Below are positions 10,184 to 19,571 of a stretch of 64,000 nucleotides of DNA, one piece after another. Under the pieces are notes generated by a model. That model ran no database searches, had not been told where the DNA came from, and saw only the letters and a program-made list of their open reading frames with translations. This stretch comes from Bacillus coahuilensis m4-4 (GTDB lineage Bacteria > Bacillota > Bacilli > Bacillales > Bacillaceae_K): NCBI RefSeq assembly GCF_000171615.1, contig NZ_ABFU01000042.1:44136-108135 (forward strand), written 5' to 3'. Within the stretch, counting starts at the first letter, position 1; each line of letters opens with the position of its first letter. The translations under genes were made by a program, and so were the position numbers.

Positions 10184-10631
10184 GGTAGAGATCTATTTTG
10201 CAATCTAGAATAATCATTGAAAATATCAGTTTAGTGTAATGTAAGTGGACTGTTATGGTTATTCAAATTTAGGTCTAGATTGTAGATTAGGGGCTTGCTG
10301 GATTTTTAATAATTTGAAATAATTGGTATTAGATGAGAGGACAGAGATAATTGAAGTTAATTTGAAAAGTTATATATACTACTTCATTTTAAATAGTGTT
10401 ATTAAAATGAAGTAAGTTCTAATGAAGAATCACTGTACAGTACCGGGGTGGGAGATTTGATATATCTGGACCGATTTATTTCAATTTTTATAACATTTAC
10501 ATTGTAGCCGTTAAAGTTAATCTAAAGTTTGACAGAAGCTTGAAATTGGCTAATAGTAATCCGATAGAATGAATATTCATTGGCTAAAAATCTGAGATTC
10601 TTACCATTAACTCGGGATTTTAAATCGTTGA
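10184..10631. other. AT-rich stretch with no gene seen
   Basis: About 450 bases with no reading frame having a plausible ribosome binding site, and no strong hairpin or promoter. It separates nrdJ from a group of small accessory genes. Confidence 0.5.
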
Positions 10632-10943
10632 TCAAACAAAACGATAATATAGTTGGTAAGTGTGATAACATGCTACACACGTATAAATAAAGGCTGTCCA
10701 AAATGAAAGTGACCGATAAAAATCATTTCTAATTTCTACCTCATCATCCTCACGATTTGAAAGACTAAGACCAGTTGCATGAAGATAAAATACACACAAT
10801 GTAATTAACACACCGATTATAAGGGTGAATTCTATAGTCGGGCGGTTAGATAGTAGACTTCCTATCTTGGGCAGCCCCCACAAAAAAAGAATAGTAATAC
10901 TAAGAGTAATTATTTTCATTATTATTTTGATGTTCAAATACAT
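10632..10943 (-). CDS. Small membrane protein of unknown function
   Basis: About 103 residues with three predicted membrane segments (near ITLSITILFLWGL, FTLIIGVLITLCVFYL and FWTAFIYTCVACY). I place the start at the ATG at 10943 because AGGTAGGG lies about eight bases upstream; an in-frame ATG at 10967 has no such site. No family recognised. It is isolated in an AT-rich accessory region, so it may be recently acquired or poorly conserved. Confidence 0.5.
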   Translation of the reverse strand: MYLNIKIIMKIITLSITILFLWGLPKIGSLLSNRPTIEFTLIIGVLITLCVFYLHATGLSLSNREDDEVEIRNDFYRSLSFWTAFIYTCVACYHTYQLYYRFV

Positions 10944-11123
10944 AGATTTTTCCCTACCTATCATCATATTCCATAATTTAACTTCTATTAAACTTTACAT
11001 TATTAGCAGAAAATTGTAAATAATAAAATTAATGTTTTGAGATACGTATATTTTTTGATAAACTTAAGATTCATAATCTTTCTTACTATTAAAAAGGAGA
11101 ATATGGATAGTGGTCTATTTATG

Positions 11124-11144
11124 AGGGACAAAGTCCCTGTCCCC
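11124..11144. repeat. Small hairpin with GGGAC/GTCCC arms
   Basis: AGGGAC, loop AAA, GTCCCT followed by GTCCCC. Compact GC-rich palindrome in an AT-rich gap; it could be a dispersed repeat, but only one copy is in the window. Confidence 0.4.
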
Positions 11145-11174
11145 TTATCTATTTATTAAGAGGTGGTATAAGCT

Positions 11175-11337
11175 ATGGAATTCTTAATTATGTTTTTATT
11201 TGTCTTTATACTTTGTATGTGTATAGGTACAGTGTTAAATATTCTCTTAAATATGAACAAAAAAAATTAATTGGCTTCTTACTTTATTCATAAGTTTATT
11301 TGTAGCCATTTTAGCTCAGACTTTAAATTTTATGTAG
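11175..11337 (+). CDS. Very small membrane protein, probable frameshift
   Basis: MEFLIMFLFVFILCMCIG starts after AAGAGGTGG with good spacing. As written, the frame stops at NMNKKN. Removing one A from the A8 run at 11259-11266 joins it to NWLLTLFISLFVAILAQ, giving about 53 residues with two membrane segments. No family recognised. The ribosome binding site and the continuing hydrophobic sequence are the reasons to call it. Confidence 0.45.
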
Positions 11338-11536
11338 ATGATATTAGAAGGACAGCCTAAGTTCCGGGCGAACTAATAATAGTGATTCATTAAGGGAAAA
11401 GGGTGCCAATCATTAGTGATATGTGCGCTCTTTTTTCTATCATAGTTCTTAGTTTTTTGTATTGTGAATATTTAGAAAATAATGGATAATTGGTAGTGGT
11501 AGGAAATATTACCGATGATAGAAAGGGGGAATAAAA

Positions 11537-11848
11537 ATGTACTGGGAAACATTACCTCAATTCGTTTGGGTTCTATTCTACTTATTTTTACTTTCGACCA
11601 TTGGACTATCTATATGGAATTTACGCTCAAAGAAACGGTATAAGCTTGCCCTTTTCACCATTGTTGTCACAATTTTAATTCCAATTGTAGGCATATTGAA
11701 TAGTATGTCTAGATATGAGGGAATGAATGAACTAGAGTATCTGATAAGCAAGTTACTGGAAGGAGAAATTTGGAGTTTACTTGTGATTATTGGTTTACTA
11801 TACATCCTTGTATACTGGTGTATGATTCTTTTCAAAAAGAAAAGATAG
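11537..11848 (+). CDS. Small membrane protein of unknown function
   Basis: A 103-residue protein with three predicted membrane segments: FVWVLFYLFLLSTIGLSIW, LALFTIVVTILIPIVGIL and LLVIIGLLYILVYWCMILF, ending in a basic FKKKR tail. GAAAGGGGG lies six bases before the ATG, which makes translation likely. It might form a unit with the very small membrane protein upstream. No recognised family. Confidence 0.6.
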   Translation: MYWETLPQFVWVLFYLFLLSTIGLSIWNLRSKKRYKLALFTIVVTILIPIVGILNSMSRYEGMNELEYLISKLLEGEIWSLLVIIGLLYILVYWCMILFKKKR

Positions 11849-12058
11849 ATAAAACTAGGTAATACAATAGATACATTGCTTGTAACAAGTACTATGGTTG
11901 GAAAAAGTAGATATTCAAGCAGTAGTCACTACATATTACTTACTCTTACTTACAAGGATTTAAATCCTATTTATCAAATGTTTTCCTTTAGCCAATTAAA
12001 ATGAAGTGATAACCTTATAGCCCAATATGAAACATTCTAAAGATCAAGAGGAATAAAG

Positions 12059-12340
12059 ATGGGCATTTTCTTTGAAGAGAGCAAATTTGTAAGCAGCAAC
12101 ACATTTAAACGAATCCATACTCTCATGTTTCAGATGACTTCCCATTACTATTGGTGTGAACTATCCAACAAAAAACGAGTTTCTCAACAACTGGATGACT
12201 ATGAAGATTTTCTAGAGTTCAATCCTAAATGGGTTACCCTTGAAGAAGCTATCACCCAAAATAAGATGCTTATGAGTCAATTTCGGGATAATAGTTGGCT
12301 GAAAAGAGAAACATTTGTATTAGCTGAATTAAAAAAATGA
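12059..12340 (+). CDS. Hypothetical protein, 93 residues
   Basis: Soluble, rich in aromatic and charged residues (MFQMTSHYYWCELSNKKR, then FLEFNPKWVTLEEA). AAGAGGAATAAAG precedes the ATG, which supports the call. No membrane segment, signal peptide or known motif is visible. It lies between a membrane protein gene and a small minus-strand gene in the accessory stretch after nrdJ. Function unknown. Confidence 0.55.
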   Translation: MGIFFEESKFVSSNTFKRIHTLMFQMTSHYYWCELSNKKRVSQQLDDYEDFLEFNPKWVTLEEAITQNKMLMSQFRDNSWLKRETFVLAELKK

Positions 12341-12408
12341 GCTATGGACATGGTAGACAATAAAAAACATGATGAGAAAAACGCCTACAAAGGCGCTCCA
12401 TTTTAATC

Positions 12409-12549
12409 TTATTCAACTTTTCCATCGTTCCCTTTATCAATCCCTGTTACATTATTGATTACTTGTGCAACTAGGTTTAGTCCTTGATCAACGGTATTCA
12501 TTGAATCAGATTTTTGCCCAATCTCTTTTGATTTTTCTTGTCTTTCCAT
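12409..12549 (-). CDS. Small hypothetical protein, 46 residues
   Basis: Short frame starting MERQEKSKEIGQKSDSM and ending TGIDKGNDGKVE. It is preceded by GGAGGTGATAAC, a near-perfect ribosome binding site at ideal spacing, the best evidence that it is expressed. It is hydrophilic with a central amphipathic part (VDQGLNLVAQVINNV). No family recognised. Confidence 0.6.
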   Translation of the reverse strand: MERQEKSKEIGQKSDSMNTVDQGLNLVAQVINNVTGIDKGNDGKVE

Positions 12550-12670
12550 GTTATCACCTCCTATCTTAGGTTTTGTAGAAGGCATGAAAATATTACAAAT
12601 GATAGATATAAATTATAGATTCTAGTTTTGATCGAATCATTAAACCATATACAAATTAGGAGGATTGATT

Positions 12671-13021
12671 ATGACGAAGCATAAAATATATACCATGAGT
12701 TTTGCAACAGTGTACCCCCATTATATTACGAAGGCTGAGAAAAAAGGACGGTCAAAAGCGGAAGTGGATGAGATTATCAGATGGCTAACAGGTTACACAC
12801 AAGAAGAATTTGAGGAGCAACTTGAAAAACAGACAGACTTTGAAACGTTTTTTGAACATGCCCCGCAAATGAACACTTCACGAGAGTTGATTAAAGGTAT
12901 CATTTGCGGTGTTCGAGTAGAAGAAATAGAAGAACCAACGATGAGAGAGATTCGATACTTGGATAAGCTTATTGATGAATTAGCCAAAGGAAAAAAGATG
13001 GAGAAAATCTTGAGGAATTAG
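12671..13021 (+). CDS. DUF2200 family protein
   Basis: About 116 residues with the DUF2200 hallmarks: [24 protein letters not shown] at the start, [18 protein letters not shown], then the [20 protein letters not shown] core and a C-terminal [18 protein letters not shown] helix. Function is not known for the family. I use the ATG at 12671, six bases after TAGGAGGA. Single-gene unit in the accessory stretch. Confidence 0.82.
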   Translation: MTKHKIYTMSFATVYPHYITKAEKKGRSKAEVDEIIRWLTGYTQEEFEEQLEKQTDFETFFEHAPQMNTSRELIKGIICGVRVEEIEEPTMREIRYLDKLIDELAKGKKMEKILRN

Positions 13022-13161
13022 CTCAAAGAATATTTCTCTAGGTAAAGAGAATGACAACCTATATACATATGATTGAATGTCTAGCACCTGATAATTTTTG
13101 TTCTAAACTTCTTATCCCACTTCTTATACTGTAACAAGTCACTTCTAAGGGAGACAGGAGA

Positions 13162-14045
13162 ATGAAGATTGATGGAGTGTTTTCAGGAGGAGGAATAAAG
13201 GGGTTTGCTTTAATCGGAGCTGTTAAATCAATTGAAGAGCGCGGATTTACGTTCGAGCGTGTGGCGGGCACCAGTGCGGGTTCAATCATTTCAGCCTTTA
13301 TTGCAGCAGGCTATTCAAGTGATGAAATGCTTCAAATAATGAATGAAACTGAATTTGCAGAACTGTTAGACCCGAGTCTTCAACTCATACCAGGACCTGT
13401 TGGTAAATGGTTATCCATATACTTTCAATTAGGCTTATATAAAGGAAAGGCTTTAGAAAAGTGGTTAAACACTAAGTTGAACAATAGAGGAATCTATACG
13501 TTCAAAGATCTTCCAAAGGATTCCCTTCGAGTAGTCGCATCGAACTTATCAACGGGTCGCATGCTCATTCTTCCAGATGATTTAGAGAAATACGGGAGGT
13601 CACCAAGTGATTTTTCTGTCGCACGTGCGATTAGAATGAGCTGTGCCATTCCGTATTTTTTTCAACCAGTGAAGCTGAAACGGATAAAACGATTGATTAT
13701 ATAGTCGATGGGGGCGTATTAAGTAGCTTTCCGATGTGGCTTTTTGATTCGGATAATGTGAAGAAAATTCGTCCAGTCTTAGGTATTAAATTAAATTATA
13801 GTTATACCCAGCAAGAGAGAAATACCATTAAAAATGCCATTCAAATGTTTGGGGCCTTATTTGAAACGATGAAAGAGGCTCATGATGCTAGATATGTATC
13901 AAGAAAGCATGAAAAAAATATCATCTTTATTCCTATTGAGGATATCTTAACTACCCAGTTTGCGATTACAGAAGAACAAAAAAATACCCTTGTCAAACAA
14001 GGGTACGACCAAGCCGAGCAATTTTTTAAGAAATGGTCTTATTAA
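13162..14045 (+). CDS. yqhO: Patatin-like phospholipase, one frameshift
   Basis: Predicted serine lipid acyl hydrolase. The oxyanion loop GGGIKG (residues 9-14) and nucleophile elbow GTSAGS (Ser38) are intact, and the catalytic Asp of the dyad is in the DGG of IVDGGVLSSFPMW. The frame breaks at about 13678-13681; adding one A there gives VKLKTDKTIDYIVDGG. Full inferred length is about 294 residues, normal for YqhO. GGAGACAGGAG precedes the ATG. In B. subtilis mntR lies between lipM and yqhO; it is absent here. Confidence 0.9.
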
Positions 14046-14054
14046 AGGGCGCGG

Positions 14055-14390
14055 TTATTTTTTTTGTCTTTTTTTACCTTCAATGACAGTTAGCTTAACA
14101 TCGGAGCGTTTGCGTAAAGGTTTTTGAATCTTTTTTGTTTTCTTTGGCTTTGTTTGGGAAGCAGAAAAGCGTCTTTTAGACTGCTTAGCTGCCTTCCGGT
14201 AAGACCAATTTGCAGAACTACCTGAGCGCCTCGAAATATAGAAACGATAAATTCCATAAAATATGGCGCCAATGACAACAATCGTTAGTAGGCGTTGAAA
14301 AAGTGAAAATGGATCGTTAATAAGCGTACTGACTAAGCCAACGACACCAAATAGAACAATCGCACCAACTATAAGTGAACGAGCTTTCAA
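14055..14390 (-). CDS. yqhP: YqhP/SA1362-like membrane protein
   Basis: A 111-residue protein with two N-terminal membrane segments (about residues 5-22 and 34-50) and a strongly basic C-terminal half. It starts with TTG after GGAGGTG at good spacing. Placement between yqhO and yqhQ matches B. subtilis. Function unknown. Confidence 0.85.
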   Translation of the reverse strand: MKARSLIVGAIVLFGVVGLVSTLINDPFSLFQRLLTIVVIGAIFYGIYRFYISRRSGSSANWSYRKAAKQSKRRFSASQTKPKKTKKIQKPLRKRSDVKLTVIEGKKRQKK

Positions 14391-14471
14391 TTAAAGCACC
14401 TCCTCCTGTTATGACAGGAAAGAAATTAGGGGCTATTCCTTAATAAGTAGTTTAGACAATCTCTTCTTCTT

Positions 14472-15394
14472 TTACTCCTGTTTTTCCTCTTTTTCCACGT
14501 TTAGCAGTTCATTAAACGACGCAATCGCTACTTCAACTTGCTGATCATCCGGCGCCTTCGTTGTGAGAAGCTGCAGCCATAACCCTGGATACCCTAAAAT
14601 CTTAAACCTGGAATGTCTCGGACTTTATTGGTTAACTGTAGTACCTCAAATGAAATGCCAAGAACAACTGGTATGAGCAGTAATCGGTTTAACAGTCTAA
14701 ACCATAACGGATCAGCAGGAACGAGTAAATAGACAAAAAATCCGACAATAACGGTAAATAAAATAAAGCTACTACCACAGCGGTAATGCAATCTAGATTG
14801 TTTCTGTACATTCTCAACGGTTAAATCAAAATTGTTTTCATAGGCATTAATCACCATATGTTCTGCACCATGATACTGAAATACTCGTTTAATTAACGGG
14901 GTTAACGAAATCACATAAATATACGAAAGTAATAAAATTAACTTAATCAAGCTCTCGATTAACACCGTAGCAAAGACAGAAGGAAATAGGGGCTGAGTAA
15001 AGTCTGCTAAAAATGCAGGAATCAAAGTGAATAAAATTTTCCCAAATAAGAAAGATAACACCCCGACAGCTGCTACTCCTAGTATCATCGTAAGCTTACT
15101 CGTTTCTTCCTCAGGTTTTATTTCATGATCCTGAGCCGGGTCTACATCATACCGGTCTGTAGAAAAGTTTAAGTGCTTAGTGCCATTGGCACTTGCTTCA
15201 ATAATAGCTACAATTCCACGTAAGAAAGGAATTTTCTTTAGTCTTTGTATGGACGAAATCGTTTTCTTTGGAGCACGGAAATAGTCAATACTACCATCTT
15301 TTCTGCGAATGGCTGTCACGGTGTGTTTTTTTCCGCCAAACATAACACCTTCCACAACAGCTTGACCTCCGTATATTGGTTTTTGTTCGTTCAT
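14472..15394 (-). CDS. yqhQ: DUF1385 membrane protein, one frameshift
   Basis: Conserved membrane protein of about 307 residues with the DUF1385 start (YGGQAVVEGVMFGG) and core HGAEHMVINAYE. Four or more membrane segments lie between residues about 95 and 250. The frame stops early at DIPGLRF; adding one T (coding strand) in the run at about 14596-14599 continues to LGYPGLWLQLLTTKAP and SFNELL, the normal family end. Function unknown; a metal or metabolite role has not been shown. Confidence 0.88.
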
Positions 15395-15450
15395 CGTAGT
15401 CTACACCAACCTAGTTTACTTATTTTCCGTTTCATTTTGTGTTTATACTC

Positions 15451-15489
15451 ATAAGAGCATACGCACTTTTACTGAGAGAATGCTCTTAT
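15451..15489. promoter_or_regulatory. Perfect 10-bp inverted repeat between yqhQ and yqhR
   Basis: ATAAGAGCAT and ATGCTCTTAT are separated by 19 bases in the divergent intergenic region. There is no T tract, so an operator or mRNA hairpin is more likely than a terminator. Confidence 0.5.
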
Positions 15490-15620
15490 AAAACGAAAGA
15501 TTATCCCTATTCTACTAAAAATTCTACCTTTACACTAGGTTTAGGTTATTTTTCTCATAGAATCTGTTCAAAACGGTCAAAATAGAAAAAGAACTACAGT
15601 AGAAGCATGGAGGTATCGTG

Positions 15621-16157
15621 ATGGCGCAAAAGAATGAAAAATTAGAGCAAAATCAGAAAGAGAAGCCATTATCATTTTTAAGTGTAGTAGCTTTAACTGG
15701 ATTTATTGGAGGGTTATTTTGGAGTTCGCTGGGCTTTATTTGTTATATGTTTCATTTCACTAAGTTAGATCCACGCATCATTTTTGAACCTTGGGCTGTT
15801 GGTGATTGGAAGTCTACTTGGTTAGGGATCGTTCTTTCGATTGTTGCTTATGGAATTGTATCCATAGGGGTGGCGTATGTGTATTATGCAGTATTACGCA
15901 GATTTAAAAGTATGTGGGTAGGCGTTCTTTATGGATTAGGATTATTCCTTGTTGTATTTTTAGTTCTACATCCTTTGTTTAAGAGCATGAACCCACTATT
16001 TGAGACAGATGCTAACACACTCATTACATCTATTTGTTTATATAGTCTATATGGCCTGTTTGTTGGTTATTCCATATCGTATGAAGAGAATGAATTGAGA
16101 AAGCCACATAATAAGGACAAAGAGCAGGATTCTTCATCAAACGAGGTTTCTACATAG
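15621..16157 (+). CDS. yqhR: YqhR family membrane protein
   Basis: A 178-residue protein with about four membrane segments and the conserved YMFHFTKLDPRIIFEPWA loop. GGAGG precedes the ATG at 15621; a GTG one codon earlier is also possible. It sits before aroQ as in B. subtilis. Function unknown. Confidence 0.87.
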   Translation: MAQKNEKLEQNQKEKPLSFLSVVALTGFIGGLFWSSLGFICYMFHFTKLDPRIIFEPWAVGDWKSTWLGIVLSIVAYGIVSIGVAYVYYAVLRRFKSMWVGVLYGLGLFLVVFLVLHPLFKSMNPLFETDANTLITSICLYSLYGLFVGYSISYEENELRKPHNKDKEQDSSSNEVST

Positions 16158-16221
16158 AGTTACCCCTCTAACTATGGTAGAATATTCTTGTTGAATATTT
16201 TAGTAATAGGTGTGAATCCAT

Positions 16222-16662
16222 GTGAAGATAATGATGATGAATGGTCCCAATTTAAATCAATTGGGCAAAAGGGAACCTGAGATTTATGGCAGTACAACGT
16301 TAAATGAGGTAGAACAACAAGTGAAAAAGGTAGCAACAGGACTTGGAGTAGAATTGGATACGTTTCAGTCGAACCACGAAGGTGCGTTAATTGATAAGAT
16401 TCATGAAGCGTATGATGAGGGCGTAAATGGAATTATAATAAATCCAGGTGCTCTTACACATTATAGCTACAGTCTTCGGGATGCCATTGCATCCATAGAC
16501 ATTCCTGTTGTGGAGGTTCACATAAGTAATATTCATAGCCGAGAAGAATTTAGGCATCAGTCTGTTACTGCACCTGTTACAGTGGGACAAATCATAGGGT
16601 TAGGTCATCATGGATATGAATTAGCGTTAATTGCGTTACTAAATGTTTTAAGGGGAGAGAGA
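16222..16662 (+). CDS. aroQ: Type II 3-dehydroquinate dehydratase, no stop before yqhT
   Basis: Dehydrates 3-dehydroquinate in the shikimate pathway. All catalytic segments are present: [17 protein letters not shown] with the active-site Arg and Tyr, [32 protein letters not shown] and EEFRHQS. The 147 codons match the family length, yet no stop codon follows: the frame runs directly into the methionine of YqhT. The GTG at 16222 has a TAGGTG element upstream; the family often starts a few residues before NGPN. The fusion is either real or the effect of a small indel. Confidence 0.9.
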
Positions 16663-17724
16663 ATGAATAGAGTAGAAAAGTTACGAGCACAGCTGGACAA
16701 TGAGAATGTGGATGCATTTTTACTGACAAGTGAATTTAATAGAAGATACATAACGGGCTTCACTGGTTCTGCTGGAGTTGCTCTAATCACGAAGGAACGA
16801 GCATTATTTGTCACAGATTTTCGTTATGTAGAGCAAGCAACTGAACAATGCGCGGACTTTGAAATTGTTGAACATGGTGGTAACATTCCTCTAGAGATAG
16901 CTCGTCTAGTAAAAGAACTGAATATTTCTCGCATAGGATTTGAAAAAGACCACGTTACATACTCAAGCTTTGAACTGTTTAACGGAGCGATAGAGGGAGA
17001 GCTTGTACCTGTTAGTGGTGTCGTTGAAAAATTACGCTTGATTAAGACTAATGAAGAGATTAAGATATTAAAGGAAGCTGCAGACATTGCGGACGCAGCA
17101 TTTAAGCATATTTTAGACTTCATCAAACCTGGTAAAACAGAGCTTGAAGTATCTAATGAGCTAGAGTTCTTTATGAGAAAATGTGGAGCTACTTCATCTT
17201 CTTTTGATATTATCGTGGCATCAGGATATCGCTCTGCACTTCCACACGGTGTTGCTAGTGACAAAGTAATCCAAACAGGCGAACTGGTTACATTAGACTT
17301 TGGTGCTTACTATAAGGGCTATGTTTCCGATATTACTCGTACTGTAGCTGTTGGTGAACCTAGTGATAAACTTAGAGAGATCTATAACGTAACACTTGAG
17401 GCTCAATTGAAAGCGATGGAACTACTGAAACCAGGCTTAACAGGTAAAGATGCAGATGCAATAGCAAGAGATTACATAAAAGAACATGGATATGGTGAAT
17501 ACTTCGGACATTCACTAGGTCATGGAATTGGATTAGAGGTTCATGAAGGACCTGGACTATCCTTCCGTTCTGACGTTGTTCTAGAGCCAGGTATGACAGT
17601 AACTGTTGAGCCAGGTATCTATATTGCAGGTGTTGGCGGAGTGCGTATCGAGGATGACACACTTATAACTGAGAGTGGAAATGAGAGGTTCACACATTCT
17701 ACAAAAGACTTACTAATTCTTTAA
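16663..17724 (+). CDS. yqhT: M24 family Xaa-Pro dipeptidase/aminopeptidase
   Basis: Metallopeptidase cleaving X-Pro bonds in the cytoplasm. The N-terminal creatinase-like domain ([23 protein letters not shown]) is followed by the pita-bread domain with all five metal ligands: two Asp in [18 protein letters not shown], His in [16 protein letters not shown], and Glu in VEPGIYI and RIEDDT. The 353-residue length equals B. subtilis YqhT when counted from the ATG at 16663, which has its own AGGGGAGAG site, so it can be made separately even if aroQ reads through. efp follows closely. Confidence 0.92.
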   Translation: MNRVEKLRAQLDNENVDAFLLTSEFNRRYITGFTGSAGVALITKERALFVTDFRYVEQATEQCADFEIVEHGGNIPLEIARLVKELNISRIGFEKDHVTYSSFELFNGAIEGELVPVSGVVEKLRLIKTNEEIKILKEAADIADAAFKHILDFIKPGKTELEVSNELEFFMRKCGATSSSFDIIVASGYRSALPHGVASDKVIQTGELVTLDFGAYYKGYVSDITRTVAVGEPSDKLREIYNVTLEAQLKAMELLKPGLTGKDADAIARDYIKEHGYGEYFGHSLGHGIGLEVHEGPGLSFRSDVVLEPGMTVTVEPGIYIAGVGGVRIEDDTLITESGNERFTHSTKDLLIL

Positions 17725-17743
17725 TGTCTAGGAGGACAATATC

Positions 17744-18301
17744 ATGATTTCTGTTAACGATTTTCGTACAGGCTTAACCATTGAAGTGGATAACGGTATT
17801 TGGAGAGTATTAGACTTCCAACACGTTAAACCAGGTAAAGGTGCAGCATTCGTACGCTCAAAGCTTCGTAACCTACGTACAGGTGCCATCCAAGAGAAAA
17901 CATTCCGTGCAGGTGAAAAAGTAGGAAAAGCTCAAATTGATAACCGTAAAATGCAATATCTATATGCTAACGGAGATATGCACGTATTTATGGATACAGA
18001 ATCGTACGATCAAATTGAACTGCCTGCAACTTCTATTGAATACGAACTAAAGTATTTAAAAGAAAACATGGAAGTCCACATCATGATGTACGGGGGAGAA
18101 ACTCTTGGGGTAGAGCTTCCAAACACAGTGAATTTAACTGTAACGGAAACAGAACCAGGAATTAAAGGAGACACTGCAACAGGTGGATCGAAACCAGCAA
18201 CAGTTGAAACAGGTCTTATCGTAAACGTACCTTTCTTCGTTAACGAAGGTGATGTGTTAGTCGTAAATACAACGGATGGATCTTACGTATCAAGAGGCTA
18301 A
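17744..18301 (+). CDS. efp: Translation elongation factor P
   Basis: Relieves ribosome stalling at polyproline. The 185-residue frame is intact, with the loop [17 protein letters not shown] that carries the modifiable Lys32 at its tip and the domain signature ending [18 protein letters not shown] lies eight bases before the ATG. It directly follows yqhT, as in B. subtilis, and ends in a terminator. Confidence 0.98.
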   Translation: MISVNDFRTGLTIEVDNGIWRVLDFQHVKPGKGAAFVRSKLRNLRTGAIQEKTFRAGEKVGKAQIDNRKMQYLYANGDMHVFMDTESYDQIELPATSIEYELKYLKENMEVHIMMYGGETLGVELPNTVNLTVTETEPGIKGDTATGGSKPATVETGLIVNVPFFVNEGDVLVVNTTDGSYVSRG

Positions 18302-18330
18302 TCATAAACTTTTTAAAAATAGATGATCGT

Positions 18331-18360
18331 GGCTAAGTCTTAAGGGACTTAGTCTTTTTT
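18331..18360 (+). terminator. efp terminator
   Basis: GGCTAAGTC, loop TTAAGG, GACTTAGTC (one G-U pair), then TTTTTT. Confidence 0.85.
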
Positions 18361-18440
18361 GTTGTGTGGTATTGTCATATATTAGAAAATAGTGGATAAT
18401 CTTAATCAATTCTATAGGGAGGAAGTGAAGAGAAGTTCCT

Positions 18441-18640
18441 ATGATATACGTCATTCGACACGGACAAACCGACCTAAATAAAGAAAGAAAATTGCAAGGT
18501 AGAATGGGCCTTCCTCTTAATGAGTATGGCATTCATCAAGCAAACGTTTTGAAAGTCAAATTAAACCAAACATAATTCATTTATAGGGTACATACTAGAG
18601 AAATAGAGTAGGCAATCTTATCTAATCATAGGTTAGTAGA
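18441..18640 (+). pseudogene. Truncated histidine phosphatase (phosphoglycerate mutase-like)
   Basis: MIYVIRHGQTDLNKERKLQG opens a phosphoglycerate-mutase superfamily protein with the catalytic RHG, but the frame stops after 44 residues. A second frame downstream reads FIYRVHTREIE, a stop, then AILSNHRLVD, resembling a worn continuation. Most of the usual 190-residue domain, including the second catalytic histidine, is missing, so this looks like true decay and not a single sequencing error. Confidence 0.6.
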
Positions 18641-18742
18641 TTAATGCACTACTCTGTTAAAAACGTTTAAATAAACCTTTATGAACATAGAACTTATGGT
18701 GAAAACAATTGAATGTCTAAATTTTAACCAATCATAGAATGG

Positions 18743-19039
18743 ATGAGGGGATTATTATACAAAACTTACGCGAAATCCACGAATAAAAAATACATACTTG
18801 AAGAAAGTAAAAAAAGGATATCAATTATAATGAAGTTAGTAGGGATTTTCATACTTCTGATGGTCTGTAATTTCTTTCTATTTATATCATTAGGGGCTTT
18901 TTTCAGTAGCGATCTTCCATACGAATCAGCCATTTATACGATGGGCTCAATGATTGTTATATTGTTAACCGTTGTGCTATCTGTGCTAGTTTATCTTATT
19001 AGTAGTTTAAAAAATATGTCTAACCAAAAAACATATTAA
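18743..19039 (+). CDS. Small membrane protein of unknown function
   Basis: Up to 98 residues with two membrane segments (about residues 33-52 and 66-88: LVGIFILLMVCNFFLFISL and MIVILLTVVLSVLVYLIS). The start is uncertain because no strong ribosome binding site is visible; an in-frame ATG at 18830 would leave only the membrane part. It sits in the accessory patch between efp and the spoIIIA operon. No family recognised. Confidence 0.45.
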   Translation: MRGLLYKTYAKSTNKKYILEESKKRISIIMKLVGIFILLMVCNFFLFISLGAFFSSDLPYESAIYTMGSMIVILLTVVLSVLVYLISSLKNMSNQKTY

Positions 19040-19069
19040 CCATTATCTATGGAAGTAAGGAATGATTCT

Positions 19070-19551
19070 ATGCTGGAAAATATAACAATTGAAGAATACA
19101 CAAACCAGTACCAAACCTAATACTGAACATACAGCAACATGAATATAGTGTATCTATCACAAAAGAGGACCAGCCAGATTTACTCATAATTCCAGGTTTC
19201 TATCAAATAAGGAAAGGGAATTTCTGGATTGCTCGAATAGAGGATCGAGTAGTAGGAACGATTGCTCTATTAGATATTGGGAATGATATGGTGGCATTAA
19301 GAAAAATGTTTGTGGATAAAGAATATAGAGGGGCTAAGGTTGGAGTGGCCTATAGATTATTGAAACACGCCTTAGCATGGGCAAAGGAAAAAGCGATTCA
19401 CCAACTATTTTTAGGGACTACCACTCAGTTTCTGGCAGCTCATAAATTCTATGAGAAAAATGGATTTACTAAACTAGAAAAAGAAGAGCTGCCAAGTACG
19501 TTCCCTCTAGTGAAGGTTGATAAAATCTTTTATAAGCTATATATAAGATGA
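19070..19551 (+). CDS. GNAT family acetyltransferase, one frameshift
   Basis: Acetyltransferase of about 160 residues with the acetyl-CoA loop FVDKEYRGAKVGVAYRLL and the C-terminal FYEKNGFTKLEKEELP block. The start MLENITIEEYTN follows TAAGGA, but its frame ends after 16 codons; adding one base near 19105-19112 joins it to PNLILNIQQHEYSV. Substrate unknown. The next gene is a sugar-kinase-like enzyme 21 bases downstream, so the two may be co-transcribed. Confidence 0.75.
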
Positions 19552-19571
19552 TTTATAGTAAGGAGAGTTGA

